Numbered from the stretch's first letter, positions 16,983-26,459 are shown. The stretch: 36,642 nucleotides of DNA from Lysobacterales bacterium (GCA_028285525.1 JANQOZ010000098.1:1-36642), one strand, 5' to 3'. Numbers and translations are program-made. The notes: generated from the sequence alone by a model not told the origin.

Positions 16983-17789
16983 ATGGTCGCACCGCTGGCC
17001 GATATGATGAATCCAATAACACTTAGCGACCCGGCCTTCTGGGTCGTGAGCATTCCTGCCGCGCTGCTGTTCGGGATCTCCAAAGGGGGCTTTGGCGGGG
17101 GTCTGGGCATTGTCGCCGTGCCGCTGATGTCGCTCGTGATGTCCCCGGTTCAGGCGGCCGGAATTTTGCTGCCCATGCTGCTGGTGCTGGATGCCGCGGG
17201 TATCCGCGCATTCTGGGGGCGCTGGGACTGGCCGAGTTTCCGGCTGCTCGGCTTTGGTGCGGTGCTGGGAATTGCTGCCGGCGGGATCACCTTCGGGCTG
17301 GTCAGCCCGGACGTAATCCGCGTGCTCATCGGCGCCGTAGCCCTGGCCTTCTCCGCCTACCACTACTACCGTCAGTGGCGCCCGCTCGATCTGGCCCGGC
17401 GAACCGGGGGCCCCGCTGTAGCCGTAGTCGCCGGGCTCACCAGCGGCTACACCAGCACGCTGGCCCACGCCGGCTCGCCGCCGGTGACCATGTATCTGCT
17501 GCCCAAGGGGCTGCCCCGGCAGCAGTTTGTTGCGACAACGGTCATTTTGTTTGCGCTGATCAACGCTACCAAGCTGATTCCCTACGGACTGCTCGGCCAG
17601 CTGGCGCCAGGCAACGTCGTGGCCGCCGGTGCGCTGGTGCCGGCCGGTTTGCTGGGCCTGTGGCTGGGCATCAGGCTCCAGCGGATCCTGTCGGAGCGCT
17701 GGTTCTATCACATCTGCTACGGACTGCTGATCCTGGTAGGCGGGCGCCTGCTCTATGACGGAGGGCGCCAGCTCCTGGCCGCCGGCTAG
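16983..17789 (+). CDS. TauE/SafE-family permease
   Basis: A 268-residue membrane protein with about eight hydrophobic segments, of the TauE/SafE (DUF81) family. Members export or import sulfur-containing anions such as sulfoacetate and sulfite; the substrate here is not known. The family glycine-rich start FGISKGGFGGGLGIVAVPLM is at about residues 28-47, with the mirrored half SGYTSTLAHAGSPPVTMYLLP further on. ATG at 16983, 17004 or 17007 are all possible starts; the last two give 261-262 residues. The aminotransferase gene follows after 82 nt on the same strand, so they may be co-transcribed. Confidence 0.9.
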   Translation: MVAPLADMMNPITLSDPAFWVVSIPAALLFGISKGGFGGGLGIVAVPLMSLVMSPVQAAGILLPMLLVLDAAGIRAFWGRWDWPSFRLLGFGAVLGIAAGGITFGLVSPDVIRVLIGAVALAFSAYHYYRQWRPLDLARRTGGPAVAVVAGLTSGYTSTLAHAGSPPVTMYLLPKGLPRQQFVATTVILFALINATKLIPYGLLGQLAPGNVVAAGALVPAGLLGLWLGIRLQRILSERWFYHICYGLLILVGGRLLYDGGRQLLAAG

Positions 17790-17871
17790 ACTGCCGCCGG
17801 GGTCTGGCGATGAGGGTAGCGCTGGGCTAAAGTGCGGCGCTGGCCTAAGCAAGGAGTCTGCAGGAATCATC

Positions 17872-18984
17872 ATGAGTGCCACCCGTCGCGAACTGTTCGG
17901 CCCCGGCCCCACCAACGTCCCTGCGAGCATCCTCAGCGCGCTGGCGGCGCCAACGATCGGGCACCTTGACCCCGAGTTTCTCGAGCTGATGGATCTGGTG
18001 AGCCAGCGACTGCGCTACGCCTATCAGACCGACAATCCCCTGACCTTCGTGCTGTCCGCGCCCGGGTCCATCGGCATGGAGACCAGCCTGGTCAACCTGC
18101 TTGAGCCGGGCGATACGATCATCATCTGCATCAACGGCGTGTTCGGCGGGCGCATGAAAGAAATCGCCAGCCGGGTCGGCGCCACCGTGATCACCGTCGA
18201 GAACGAGTGGGGCACGCCGGTCGATCCGGACCAGCTCGAACAGACCCTCAAAGCTCATCCTGAGGCGAGCGTGGTGGCTTTTGTCCACGCGGAAACGAGC
18301 ACCGGGGTTCGCTCCGACGCGAAGACGATCGCGGCGCTGGCGCGCGAACACGGTTGTCTGGCCGTGGCCGACTGTGTCACCTCGCTGTCGGGTGTGGAGC
18401 TCAAGGTCGATGAGTGGGGTATCGACGTTGCCTATTCCGGCAGCCAGAAGTGCCTGTCCTGCGTGCCGGGCCTGTCCCCGATCACTTTCAGCGCTGCGGC
18501 GGTCGAGCGGATCCGCCGCCGCACTCATCCCGTCCAGAGCTGGTTCTGCGACATCAGCCTGCTGATGAGCTACTACGAGACCGGCGAAAAGACTCGCGCC
18601 TACCACCACACGGCGCCGGTCAACTCGCTGTTCGCGATGGCTGAGGCGCTGCGGCTGGTCGAGGAAGAGACGCTGGAGAAGCGCTGGGACCGACATCTGC
18701 AGGCGGCCGCTCATCTGTATCAGCGGCTGGAGTCCGCGGGGCTGGAACCGCTCGTCGCCGCGGAGCACCGGCTGCCGCCGCTCACGCTCGTCAAAATTCC
18801 GCCGGACGCGGACGACGCCGGAACCCGCGGCGCTCTGCTAAACCAGCGCAATATCGAGCTGGGCGGTGGCCTGGGCAAATTTGCCGGCAAGGCCTGGCGC
18901 ATTGGATTGATGGGCGAAAACGCAACGCCCGAACGCGCGGACTATCTGGTGGACGCGCTGCTCGAGGTGATGAAGGCGGGCTGA
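17872..18984 (+). CDS. Class V aminotransferase (alanine/serine-glyoxylate type)
   Basis: A 370-residue PLP-dependent enzyme of the class V group resembling alanine-glyoxylate and serine-glyoxylate aminotransferases, which convert glyoxylate to glycine using alanine or serine. The N-terminus has the family LFGPGPTNVP motif. The schiff-base lysine is Lys193 in SGSQKCLS, and the PLP-pyridine aspartate is Asp167 in VADCVTS. The start ATG at 17872 follows AGGA at 17862-17865. The donor amino acid cannot be read from sequence; 2-aminoethylphosphonate transaminase is a more distant possibility. The gene ends 3 nt before the stop of the convergent TerB-like gene. Confidence 0.88.
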   Translation: MSATRRELFGPGPTNVPASILSALAAPTIGHLDPEFLELMDLVSQRLRYAYQTDNPLTFVLSAPGSIGMETSLVNLLEPGDTIIICINGVFGGRMKEIASRVGATVITVENEWGTPVDPDQLEQTLKAHPEASVVAFVHAETSTGVRSDAKTIAALAREHGCLAVADCVTSLSGVELKVDEWGIDVAYSGSQKCLSCVPGLSPITFSAAAVERIRRRTHPVQSWFCDISLLMSYYETGEKTRAYHHTAPVNSLFAMAEALRLVEEETLEKRWDRHLQAAAHLYQRLESAGLEPLVAAEHRLPPLTLVKIPPDADDAGTRGALLNQRNIELGGGLGKFAGKAWRIGLMGENATPERADYLVDALLEVMKAG

Positions 18985-18987
18985 GAT

Positions 18988-19524
18988 TTAGGCCCAGGTG
19001 CCACCGTTTTCCGACGGTGGCAGCAAAAGGGCCCTGGCCTGGTCCCGGAGCTTTTCGCGGTCGCTGCCCGGCGCCGGCGCAAGCTCGTAAATCTGGTTGA
19101 TCATCTCGAACGCTGAGCTGGCCTGCTCGGGAGAAAAGCTGGGCAGACTCGGCTCCAGTACCCGCTTGAGGTTGGTGATGACCTCCTCTCCGCTACCCAG
19201 CAAGAAGGTGCTCGACCGCAGCAGCGCCGCGGCGTCTTTCGGCGCCAGATGGAACTCATGTCGGAACAGGTCCAGCAGCTTCTGCTTTTCCTCCGCGCTG
19301 ATCTCGCCGTCGGCCTTGGCTACCGCGGCCATCACCAGCGCCGTGGCGTCCATCGGCTTCTCGACCGCATAGATGGGGTTGGCCTCGTAGCGCTTCTTCC
19401 AGTTGCGCCGTCGACGCCATAGCCAGGGGTTCAGGCCGCCGAGGTCCACGCCCATGTCGGCGAGCCGGTAAAGCAACCAGGCCAGGGCTACGAGGCTTCC
19501 GAGTAGGCCGATGATGATATGCAT
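18988..19524 (-). CDS. TerB-like domain membrane protein
   Basis: A 178-residue protein with an N-terminal membrane helix (residues 2-19) followed by a helical TerB-like domain. The AAVAKADGEISAEEKQKLLDLF segment at about residues 68-88 carries the acidic D-x-E metal-site pattern seen in TerB/tellurite-resistance proteins. Full tellurite resistance would need the other ter genes, which are not here, so a general stress or envelope role is more likely. It is 51 nt downstream of the M28 peptidase gene on the same strand. Confidence 0.72.
   Translation of the reverse strand: MHIIIGLLGSLVALAWLLYRLADMGVDLGGLNPWLWRRRRNWKKRYEANPIYAVEKPMDATALVMAAVAKADGEISAEEKQKLLDLFRHEFHLAPKDAAALLRSSTFLLGSGEEVITNLKRVLEPSLPSFSPEQASSAFEMINQIYELAPAPGSDREKLRDQARALLLPPSENGGTWA
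18999..19022. terminator. 9-bp hairpin at the convergent aminotransferase/TerB junction
   Basis: TGCCACCGT (18999-19007) and ACGGTGGCA (19014-19022) form a perfect stem with a 6-nt loop. It lies inside the last codons of the TerB-like gene and 14 nt after the aminotransferase stop. It may serve as terminator for the plus-strand transcript while being translated on the other strand. No U-run follows. Confidence 0.35.
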
Positions 19525-19547
19525 CGGGCTATTTTTCCCGCAGATGT

Positions 19548-19564
19548 AGAGCTTTTCAAGCTCT
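19548..19564 (-). terminator. Short hairpin between M28 and TerB-like genes
   Basis: AGAGCTT (19548-19554) and AAGCTCT (19558-19564) form a perfect 7-bp stem with a 3-nt loop in the 51-nt gap. Without a T-run after it on the minus strand it is at most a weak attenuator. Confidence 0.25.
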
Positions 19565-19575
19565 GGTGTACCGAG

Positions 19576-21942
19576 TTAGAAGCCCGCCTTGCCGTACCAG
19601 ATCCGAGTATCGGACCAGGTGCCGGGCGTGGGCATGCTGTCATCGGGTCGCTCGGGTGCGCCGGCGGGCAGCCCGGGTCTGGCCGTCTGCCAGTGCACCG
19701 TGAGCTCACTCCCCGGCTGTCGGACGATCTCGACGGTGGTACCCGCCGGCATGGCGTAAAGCCGCAGATTGGTTGTGTTCGCCCCGGTGACCGCCTGGCC
19801 GTCGACACGCAGCCCGGCGAGGGCCTCGGGTGGATCAAAGTAAACGGCCGCCCGCGCCGCGCTGGCGCTCGCCGACAGCGTCAGGGAGTCGCGGTCGTCG
19901 GATGTTTCGACAGGCGCAAAGGTGGGCCCCGACGCCTCGAGTCCGTTGACCTGTGTACCTCGCCACCACTGGCTCCGCCGGCCGGGCAACAGCTCCGCCA
20001 GCGGCCGCTGCTCCGCCGCCGCCATGACGGATTCAGCAAAGCCGGGCGGGCTCGGGTCCCTGCTGGCCCACCAGCTGACGCCGCTCGCAGCGTTGGTAAG
20101 CGCGTACAGCTCACTCGGCCGGGGCTGCGTCTCGGAAAAGCGGAACTGGAGCTGGGCGGTGATCAGAACGGCCAGCCCGGCGGCCAGCAGCGCGCTGGAC
20201 AGGGGGCTGCGGACCGGGGCCAGCGGCACGAGCGCAGCGGTCAGCAGCAGCACCAGCAGAGCCAGCGGGATCTGCGGCATAAATGTGCCCAGGCCCTCGT
20301 AGACCGCGAAGATCATGGCCGGCATCAGCAGCAGTGCCGGGATCCAGGTCAGAGCCAGCCAGGCGCTGATCCGATCGCCGCCTTCAGCCGAGCGGGCGGA
20401 CATCAGGAGCAGCCCGCAGGGCAGCGCCAGCAGGGCGGCAGGATAGCTTGCGTGCGGCAGCGTCAGCAGCGCGGCGAGTCCGAGGACCGCCCACAGGATG
20501 GCCGACAGCGCGAGCCAGGCGAGGGTGGGCAAGCCGCGACGAGCCGGGTAGAGCAGCGCCAGCGCCGCCAGCACGGTGATGGCCACCGGTATCAGCCCCC
20601 CGGCGGTGAACCCGAGCCCGAGCTGCACCGCAAGAAAGGCGCCGACCCAGAGCCAGGGAACCGCATAGCCAAGCCGTCGACCCAGCCACAACGTGCCGCC
20701 GGTTGTGATCAAAGCGGCGCCGAGAAAATTCAGCTCGTAGAGATGAAAATTGCGCCAGAAAGCGAGATCGCGCCAGCCGCCGCCGAACCACACGTCGCTG
20801 AGGCTCTCGAACAGGTTGCTGACGTTGAGCAGCAGGGCCAGCAGCACGGACAGCGCCACGGCAATCGATCTGCCGCTGAGCAGCCGGCGGGTCAGCGCGA
20901 GTCTCAGCCCCACCAGCACGGCCGCGGTCGCCAGGCCCGCCAGGAGCCACACCATCAGCAGCGGGTATTGCACGAAGACCCGACTGGACAAGTTGAAGTA
21001 GGTTTTGTCTTCGCTGGCGCGCGCGCGGGAAAGGTCAGCGTTGATCAGGTGACGGGTGAGCGCTACGGCGTTGCCGGCCTGCTGGGCCAGGGACCGGGGC
21101 GACAGGTTTGCGGGGTTGTCCGTAGCGGCATGGTATGCCGGAAAGCCGCCGATGAACGCAAAGTTGATGCCCGGTATGCCTTCGCCCAGCGAGATGGTCA
21201 TATCCGTATCGTTGGGCATCCGCTTGTACACCTCAAAGCTGATGGAGTTGGCGAGCGGATGCGGCAGCACTTCACCCAGCATCTCGATCAGTCCGCTGTT
21301 GCCGCCGCTGGTTTGAAACATCTGCGGTGGCCCGGCGTTGCCGCGAGCCTCGAAGTTCACCACCAGGTCGACTTCATCAGCGAGCGGGTGCTGACGAAAG
21401 AAGCCCTGCGCACCGAACAGGCCCATCTCCTCGCCGTCGGTGATCACGATCAGCAGGCGGTTACGGCGGTTCGGCTGCGCCACCGCCTCGCGGGCGCCGG
21501 CCAGCTGTGCCGCAACGCCGGACGCCGCGTCGCCGGCGCCAGGGCCCTGCCAGACAGAGTCGTAGTGGCTCATCAGTACGAAGGTGCCGGGCTCCTCGTC
21601 AGCGACGGTGCTCGGAAGTTCGGCCACCACGTTTTCGACCCACGCCACGCGGGGGCTGCCGGATGTTCTGCCGGGGTGCTGGTAGTCGACGCGCGTGCGC
21701 TGCACGCTGACCTCAAAGCCAAGCGCTGTTAGCTGATCGGCCAGGAGGGCCCGAACCCGACGCGCAGGTTCTGATCCCATGGGGTGGGGCTCAGCCGCGA
21801 TCGACGCGACGTCAGCCTGCAGCGCTTCAAGGTTAGTATCGAACGGGTCCGGGCCGCGTCTACCGTCCCAGGCGGCGAAGATCCCGACGAGCAGCAGAAG
21901 CCAGAACAGAAGCGTGTGGGACAGACTGCGGGTTTGATCGAT
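19576..21942 (-). CDS. Membrane-anchored M28 zinc peptidase with apparent non-ATG start
   Basis: A large M28 (Fxna/ERMP1-like) aminopeptidase-type protein, about 788 residues if it starts at ATC 21940-21942. The zinc-site pattern is visible: SHYDSV, GAGDAASG, TDGEEMGLFG, NFEARG and YHAATDN. After the peptidase domain there are about nine membrane segments and a periplasmic C-terminal domain. The only in-frame ATG (21778-21780) lies inside the domain. The frame upstream of it is open to a stop at 21988-21990 and encodes a convincing membrane anchor (LLFWLLLLVGIF) and a family-like linker (FDTNLEAL). No ATG, GTG or TTG occurs in that stretch. AGGGA at 21956-21952 lies 9 nt before ATC; CTG 21924-21922 is an alternative. 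A sequence error or a decayed start is possible. Confidence 0.8.
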   Translation of the reverse strand: MDQTRSLSHTLLFWLLLLVGIFAAWDGRRGPDPFDTNLEALQADVASIAAEPHPMGSEPARRVRALLADQLTALGFEVSVQRTRVDYQHPGRTSGSPRVAWVENVVAELPSTVADEEPGTFVLMSHYDSVWQGPGAGDAASGVAAQLAGAREAVAQPNRRNRLLIVITDGEEMGLFGAQGFFRQHPLADEVDLVVNFEARGNAGPPQMFQTSGGNSGLIEMLGEVLPHPLANSISFEVYKRMPNDTDMTISLGEGIPGINFAFIGGFPAYHAATDNPANLSPRSLAQQAGNAVALTRHLINADLSRARASEDKTYFNLSSRVFVQYPLLMVWLLAGLATAAVLVGLRLALTRRLLSGRSIAVALSVLLALLLNVSNLFESLSDVWFGGGWRDLAFWRNFHLYELNFLGAALITTGGTLWLGRRLGYAVPWLWVGAFLAVQLGLGFTAGGLIPVAITVLAALALLYPARRGLPTLAWLALSAILWAVLGLAALLTLPHASYPAALLALPCGLLLMSARSAEGGDRISAWLALTWIPALLLMPAMIFAVYEGLGTFMPQIPLALLVLLLTAALVPLAPVRSPLSSALLAAGLAVLITAQLQFRFSETQPRPSELYALTNAASGVSWWASRDPSPPGFAESVMAAAEQRPLAELLPGRRSQWWRGTQVNGLEASGPTFAPVETSDDRDSLTLSASASAARAAVYFDPPEALAGLRVDGQAVTGANTTNLRLYAMPAGTTVEIVRQPGSELTVHWQTARPGLPAGAPERPDDSMPTPGTWSDTRIWYGKAGF

Positions 21943-21998
21943 GACGGTGTTTCCCTGTGTGGCGCGGTTCCGAGCCAGGGCCCGCGATCAGGGATACG

Positions 21999-22958
21999 TT
22001 AGCTCACGCTGCTGGCGGTGGCCATAGGCAGTCGGTGCGCCTCGTCGGGCCCGATCAGCTCGATGCGATCACGACCGCTGCGCTTGGCGAGGTACAGCGC
22101 CTGGTCGGCTCGTCGTCGAAGGCTGGCGACATCGTCCAAGGCGCCCAGCCACGTGAGGCCGATGCTGGTGGTGACGCAGAACTTCTGACCGCCGGCCCCC
22201 GTGAAGTAAAGGTCGGACAGACGTCGGCGGATGTTCTCACCCCGCTCGCGCGCGTGGTTCAGGTCAGCGCCCAGCAGCACAATCAAAAATTCTTCGCCGC
22301 CCGAGCGGAAGATCAGATCGGAGGACCGGCACGCCTGCTGCATCACGCCGGCGAAGGTCCTCAGCACCTCGTCGCCGCAGTCGTGGCCGTGCACATCGTT
22401 GACGTTCTTAAAGTGATCCAGGTCGAGGGTCAGCAGCGACAGCGCCGAGTTGGAGGCAAGCGACATCGACAGCGCGTTGCCCAGCGCCTGTTCCATGCTG
22501 CGTCGGTTGCCCAGCCCGGTGAGTGGGTCGGTAAGCGCCATTTCCTGGTATTCGCTGCTGTTTGCGTGGGTCTGCCGGCTCCAGCGCAGCAGTCCGAGGC
22601 CGGTGAGCACCGCGCCGATCATGAGCGCCAGGTTTTCCGGCCAGGAGCCGTATGCCATGGCGCCGACCCTGAATTCGTCCAGGACATCCTCGAGCAGCCC
22701 CGCGCACAGCAGCGACACGCCGCTGAAGATCAGCCAGAAGGTGGCCCGGCTGGCGCGCAGGCGCAGCAGCGCGATCAGCGAACAGGCCGCCAGCGCCAGC
22801 AGGAAGCCGCCGCCGACAACGTCGGGCCAGTCGATGTCGGTCACGGCCTGCCCCGCGGACGCAGAGAAGCGACCCCACACGCCGAGGCCAACGACCACGG
22901 CGCAGGTCATTACTACAGCGCTGTCTCTGCGGGGTTGATTCAAACCCGTCTCCTCCAT
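21999..22958 (-). CDS. Membrane diguanylate cyclase (GGDEF)
   Basis: A 319-residue protein with about four to six membrane segments in residues 15-125, followed by a GGDEF domain that makes cyclic di-GMP from two GTP. The active-site loop is GGEEF (220-224), an active variant, and DLDHFKNVND (179-188) carries the metal-binding aspartate. The inhibitory site RxxD is present as RSSD at 211-214, correctly five residues before GGEEF, so product inhibition is expected. The annotated ATG at 22956-22958 has no good Shine-Dalgarno, but GGAGGAG lies just inside it, 6 nt before a TTG (residue 6), which may be the real start. The M28 gene follows after about 56 nt. Confidence 0.92.
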   Translation of the reverse strand: MEETGLNQPRRDSAVVMTCAVVVGLGVWGRFSASAGQAVTDIDWPDVVGGGFLLALAACSLIALLRLRASRATFWLIFSGVSLLCAGLLEDVLDEFRVGAMAYGSWPENLALMIGAVLTGLGLLRWSRQTHANSSEYQEMALTDPLTGLGNRRSMEQALGNALSMSLASNSALSLLTLDLDHFKNVNDVHGHDCGDEVLRTFAGVMQQACRSSDLIFRSGGEEFLIVLLGADLNHARERGENIRRRLSDLYFTGAGGQKFCVTTSIGLTWLGALDDVASLRRRADQALYLAKRSGRDRIELIGPDEAHRLPMATASSVS

Positions 22959-23088
22959 CCCAATGCAGCGCCATTGTAGGGACGCTGGCCCGGCAATTTG
23001 TGACTGCGCCGGCTAATTGGGCTTGTTTCAAGATCGTTTGCAATGGTTGAACCCGCCCGGTGCCGGCGGAGCTGCACCCGATCGGCAA

Positions 23089-23094
23089 TTGACA
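23089..23094 (+). promoter_or_regulatory. Possible -35 element for the Asp-box protein operon
   Basis: A perfect TTGACA at 23089-23094 lies 60 nt upstream of the ATG at 23154, in the 195-bp divergent region. The matching -10 at 17-nt spacing (GACGCT) is poor, so this is tentative. Confidence 0.25.
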
Positions 23095-23153
23095 TCCGCC
23101 GGAAAACCCCCGACGCTGCCCGCCGTTTTGTGTTTTTCGAAAAGGTCTCTGCG

Positions 23154-26100
23154 ATGTTCACAGCCCGGTTTGCGGCAACTCTAAAAGAATCGTTTCAGCG
23201 CGTTGGCAGGGGCTGCAGAGCGCGAGTATGGCTGCTTTCGGTGGCGCTGCTGGCAGGTACACCATCGCTGGCGCTGGACACCCGACTGCTGGCGGGCCTG
23301 GAGGCGCGAAACATCGGTCCCGCGGCCATGTCGGGCCGGATTTCGGCGCTGGATGCGCTGGCGAGTGACCCCAATTTTATTGTCGCCGGCGCGGGCACGG
23401 GCGGCGTCTGGATTTCAGAAAACGGTGGCCTGAACTGGCGTCCGGTCTTCGACGACCAGCCGGTGGCGTCGATCGGCGCGCTCGCGATCAACCAGCGGAA
23501 TCCGGACATCATCTGGGTGGGTACGGGTGAGAGCAACGTGCGCAACTCCACCTCGATCGGCGCGGGCGTCTTCAAGTCGGTTGACGGCGGCGCAAGCTGG
23601 GAACAGGTGGGACTGGCGGACTCCGAGCGGATCGACCGGATCACTCTGCATCCCGATAACCCGGACGTCGCCTACGTAGCTGCGCTGGGGACGCTCTGGG
23701 GGCCAAACGAAGACCGCGGCGTCTACCGCACCACCGATGGCGGCAAAACCTGGGAGAAGATCCTGTACGTCGATGAGCTCACCGGCGCGACCGACGTGAA
23801 GCTCGATCCAGCCAATCCCCACAAGCTTTATGCGGCCCTGTGGCAGTTCCGCCGCTGGCCCTATCAGTTCAAGTCCGGCGGTCCGGGTTCCGGGCTTTAC
23901 GTGTCCAACGACGGTGGCGACACCTGGCAGCAGCGCACCGCGGCTGACGGCCTGCCGAAAGGTGAGCTCGGAAGGATGGTGATCGCCCCATCGCCCGCCG
24001 ACAGCAGCCGGGTATACGTGCTGGTCGAGGCAGAAAAAAGCGCGCTGATCCGATCGGACGACGGTGGGCGGTCGTTTCAGACCGTCAACGCGGACTACAA
24101 CATTTCAATCCGACCCTTCTACTACAGCGAGCTCTTCGCTGACCCGCAGAATCCCGATCGGGTCTACAACGTTGAGAGCCGGCTGCGCGTTTCCGTCGAC
24201 GGCGGCAAAACCTTTACATATAACGAGGCGGTGGACTGCTGCCGCCCCGGCAATTTTGTCCACATCGACAACCACGCGTTCTGGATCAATCCCGCGAACC
24301 CCGATCATATTCTGCTCGGCAACGACGGCGGTATCGCGGTCACGCGCGACCAGGGAGAAACGTGGCGCTTCGTCGAAAACCTGTCGCTCGCGCAGTTCTA
24401 CCACATCGCCGTCGACAACGATGATCCCTATCACGTCTACGGCGGCCTCCAGGACAACGGGTCCTGGCGGGGTCCCGCGGAGGTTCGCGAAAATGCCGGG
24501 ATCCGCAATCTCCATTGGCAGGAGGTCGGCTTCGGCGACGGCTTCGATACCGTGCCTGATCCCCGCAACTCGCGGCGCGGGTTCTCCATGTCTCAGGGTG
24601 GCAACCTCTATCGCTGGAACCTCGACTCGGGAGAGCAGCAGCTCATCCGGCCGGCCGCCCCAACGCCGGATACCGATCTTCGGTACAACTGGAACGCGGC
24701 TCTGGCCGTCGACCCGTTCAACCCTGACGTCATCTACTACGGCAGCCAGTTTGTTCACAAAAGCGTTGATTTCGGCGCGAGCTGGGAGGTGATCAGCCCC
24801 GATCTGACCACCAACAATCCGGCGTTCCAGACGTATCAAGAGTCCGGCGGTCTAACGCCCGACGTCACCGCAGCGGAAAACTTCACCACCATTGTGGCCA
24901 TTGCCCCAAGCCCGGTTGAGCAAGGTGTCCTGTGGGTCGGCACGGACGACGGTCGGGTCCACGTGACTCGCGACGGTGGGGTGAGCTGGAATCGCGTTGA
25001 CACCAACGTGCGCGGGGTGCCCGCTGGCGCCTGGGTGCCAATGATCGAGCCCAGCCCGCACGACGCTGCCGTGGCGTTTGTGGTGTTCGACGACCACCGG
25101 CGGTCCGACATGAAGACCTACGTGGCGCGCGCAGAAAACTACGGGGCGCGCTGGCGGATGCTGAATCGCGACGACAACCTGGCGGGCTACGCGCTGTCGG
25201 TGAGGCAGGATCCGACGGATCCGGAGCTGCTGTTTCTCGGCACCGAGTTTGGGCTGTACTTCAGCAGCAACGGCGGTGATGACTGGCAGCGCTTCAGTGC
25301 TGGAGTACCAACCGTATCGGTCATGGACCTGGCTATTCAGACGCGGGAGAACGACCTGGTGCTAGGAACGCACGGGCGCGGCGTTTACGTGATCGACGAC
25401 TACACCGCGCTGCGGGGCCTCGACGAGGCAGCGCTGGGCCAGCGCTTTGCGCTGCTGAGCGCCGGCCCCGGTCAGCAGTATGTCCGGGCCCAGACGCCGG
25501 GCGGTCGCTTCACCGGTTCCGGTGAGTTCCGCGCCGCCAATGAGCCTTACGGTGCGCTGCTGACGTTCGTAGCCAGCGGTGACGATCTGCCGCACCCCGA
25601 TCCTGAGGCCGAGCGTGAGCGCCTCAACGCGCAAAGTGCAGCGGAGTCGGAATCTTCAACCGAGAGCTCGGATGATTCCAAGGATGAGTCGGAGGACAAA
25701 AAGGCGCCCAAGGTCGAGCTCAAGGTCTATACCGCTGACGGCGAGCTGCTGCGCACCCGCCGCTTCAAGGTCAACCAGGGCGTCAACCGCATCGTCTGGG
25801 ATCTGCGGGCGGACGGAGTTCGCCCGATGCCGGGGCCGGAGCCGGCCAAGCTGGAGGACGGCCTGCCTGGTGGTCCACAGGTTCCGCCCGGAGACTACGA
25901 GGTGGTGCTGACCTTCGACGGTATCGAGCAGCGGGCCGACGTTGAGGTGCTCGCCGACGCGCACGCGGGTTATTCGCTGGCTGGCCGCCAGGCCAACTAC
26001 GCCGCTTTGCTCAGCCTGCAGGCGCTCAGGGAGCGCGTGGTGACGCTGACCGAAAAAGTGGTTCACGCCCGGGACGACGTCAAGGTCATCCAGGCGCGGA

Positions 26101-26453
26101 TCAAGCGAGCGCAGCAGATGGAGGAGGACGCGCATGAGGAGCTGGCCGAATCGGCCGCCTCGGTGCTCAAAGCGCTCAACGAGTGGGAAAAGCGTATTCG
26201 GGTGCCGGCAAAAACCCGCGGCATCGTTTACGACGATGACAAGCTGACCAGCGTTCTCGGCAGGGCGCAGTTCTATGTCGGCTCAACGCTCGGCGAACCC
26301 TCGCCGACAGCGCGGCTGACCATAGAGCGGGCCGAAGCAGCTGTGGTTGCCGCCGAAGAAGCTTATGCGGACTTCGTGCGCGAGACGCTCGAGCCGTTTG
26401 CCAGCAGCGCCGGCCAGACGCCGCTGGGCCTGTTTTCCGGCGGTGCCGGGTAA
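23154..26453 (+). CDS. Secreted Asp-box (VPS10/sialidase-like) beta-propeller protein
   Basis: A 1099-residue exported protein with a signal peptide at about residues 22-42 (LLSVALLAGTPSLA). About ten Asp-box motifs of the S/T-x-D/N-x-G-x-x-W type follow (for example SVDGGASW, TTDGGKTW, SNDGGDTW, TRDQGETW, SVDFGASW, TRDGGVSW), the hallmark of VPS10/sortilin-like and sialidase-like propellers. A low-complexity acidic Ser/Glu/Asp linker at about residues 825-850 separates this from a C-terminal part with a FlgD-like strand (RRFKVNQGVNRIVWDLR) and a helical end. No sialidase catalytic Arg triad can be confirmed, so binding or structural roles are as likely as hydrolysis. ATG at 23154 was chosen because the signal peptide follows; lemA starts 6 nt after the stop. 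Confidence 0.88.
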   Translation: MFTARFAATLKESFQRVGRGCRARVWLLSVALLAGTPSLALDTRLLAGLEARNIGPAAMSGRISALDALASDPNFIVAGAGTGGVWISENGGLNWRPVFDDQPVASIGALAINQRNPDIIWVGTGESNVRNSTSIGAGVFKSVDGGASWEQVGLADSERIDRITLHPDNPDVAYVAALGTLWGPNEDRGVYRTTDGGKTWEKILYVDELTGATDVKLDPANPHKLYAALWQFRRWPYQFKSGGPGSGLYVSNDGGDTWQQRTAADGLPKGELGRMVIAPSPADSSRVYVLVEAEKSALIRSDDGGRSFQTVNADYNISIRPFYYSELFADPQNPDRVYNVESRLRVSVDGGKTFTYNEAVDCCRPGNFVHIDNHAFWINPANPDHILLGNDGGIAVTRDQGETWRFVENLSLAQFYHIAVDNDDPYHVYGGLQDNGSWRGPAEVRENAGIRNLHWQEVGFGDGFDTVPDPRNSRRGFSMSQGGNLYRWNLDSGEQQLIRPAAPTPDTDLRYNWNAALAVDPFNPDVIYYGSQFVHKSVDFGASWEVISPDLTTNNPAFQTYQESGGLTPDVTAAENFTTIVAIAPSPVEQGVLWVGTDDGRVHVTRDGGVSWNRVDTNVRGVPAGAWVPMIEPSPHDAAVAFVVFDDHRRSDMKTYVARAENYGARWRMLNRDDNLAGYALSVRQDPTDPELLFLGTEFGLYFSSNGGDDWQRFSAGVPTVSVMDLAIQTRENDLVLGTHGRGVYVIDDYTALRGLDEAALGQRFALLSAGPGQQYVRAQTPGGRFTGSGEFRAANEPYGALLTFVASGDDLPHPDPEAERERLNAQSAAESESSTESSDDSKDESEDKKAPKVELKVYTADGELLRTRRFKVNQGVNRIVWDLRADGVRPMPGPEPAKLEDGLPGGPQVPPGDYEVVLTFDGIEQRADVEVLADAHAGYSLAGRQANYAALLSLQALRERVVTLTEKVVHARDDVKVIQARIKRAQQMEEDAHEELAESAASVLKALNEWEKRIRVPAKTRGIVYDDDKLTSVLGRAQFYVGSTLGEPSPTARLTIERAEAAVVAAEEAYADFVRETLEPFASSAGQTPLGLFSGGAG

Positions 26454-26459
26454 CCCGCC

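Noticed and set aside
19519..21732. 737-codon plus-strand open frame
   Set aside because: It is exactly antisense to the M28 peptidase, has a low-complexity Gln/Arg/Gly composition typical of shadow frames in GC-rich DNA, and shows no domain.
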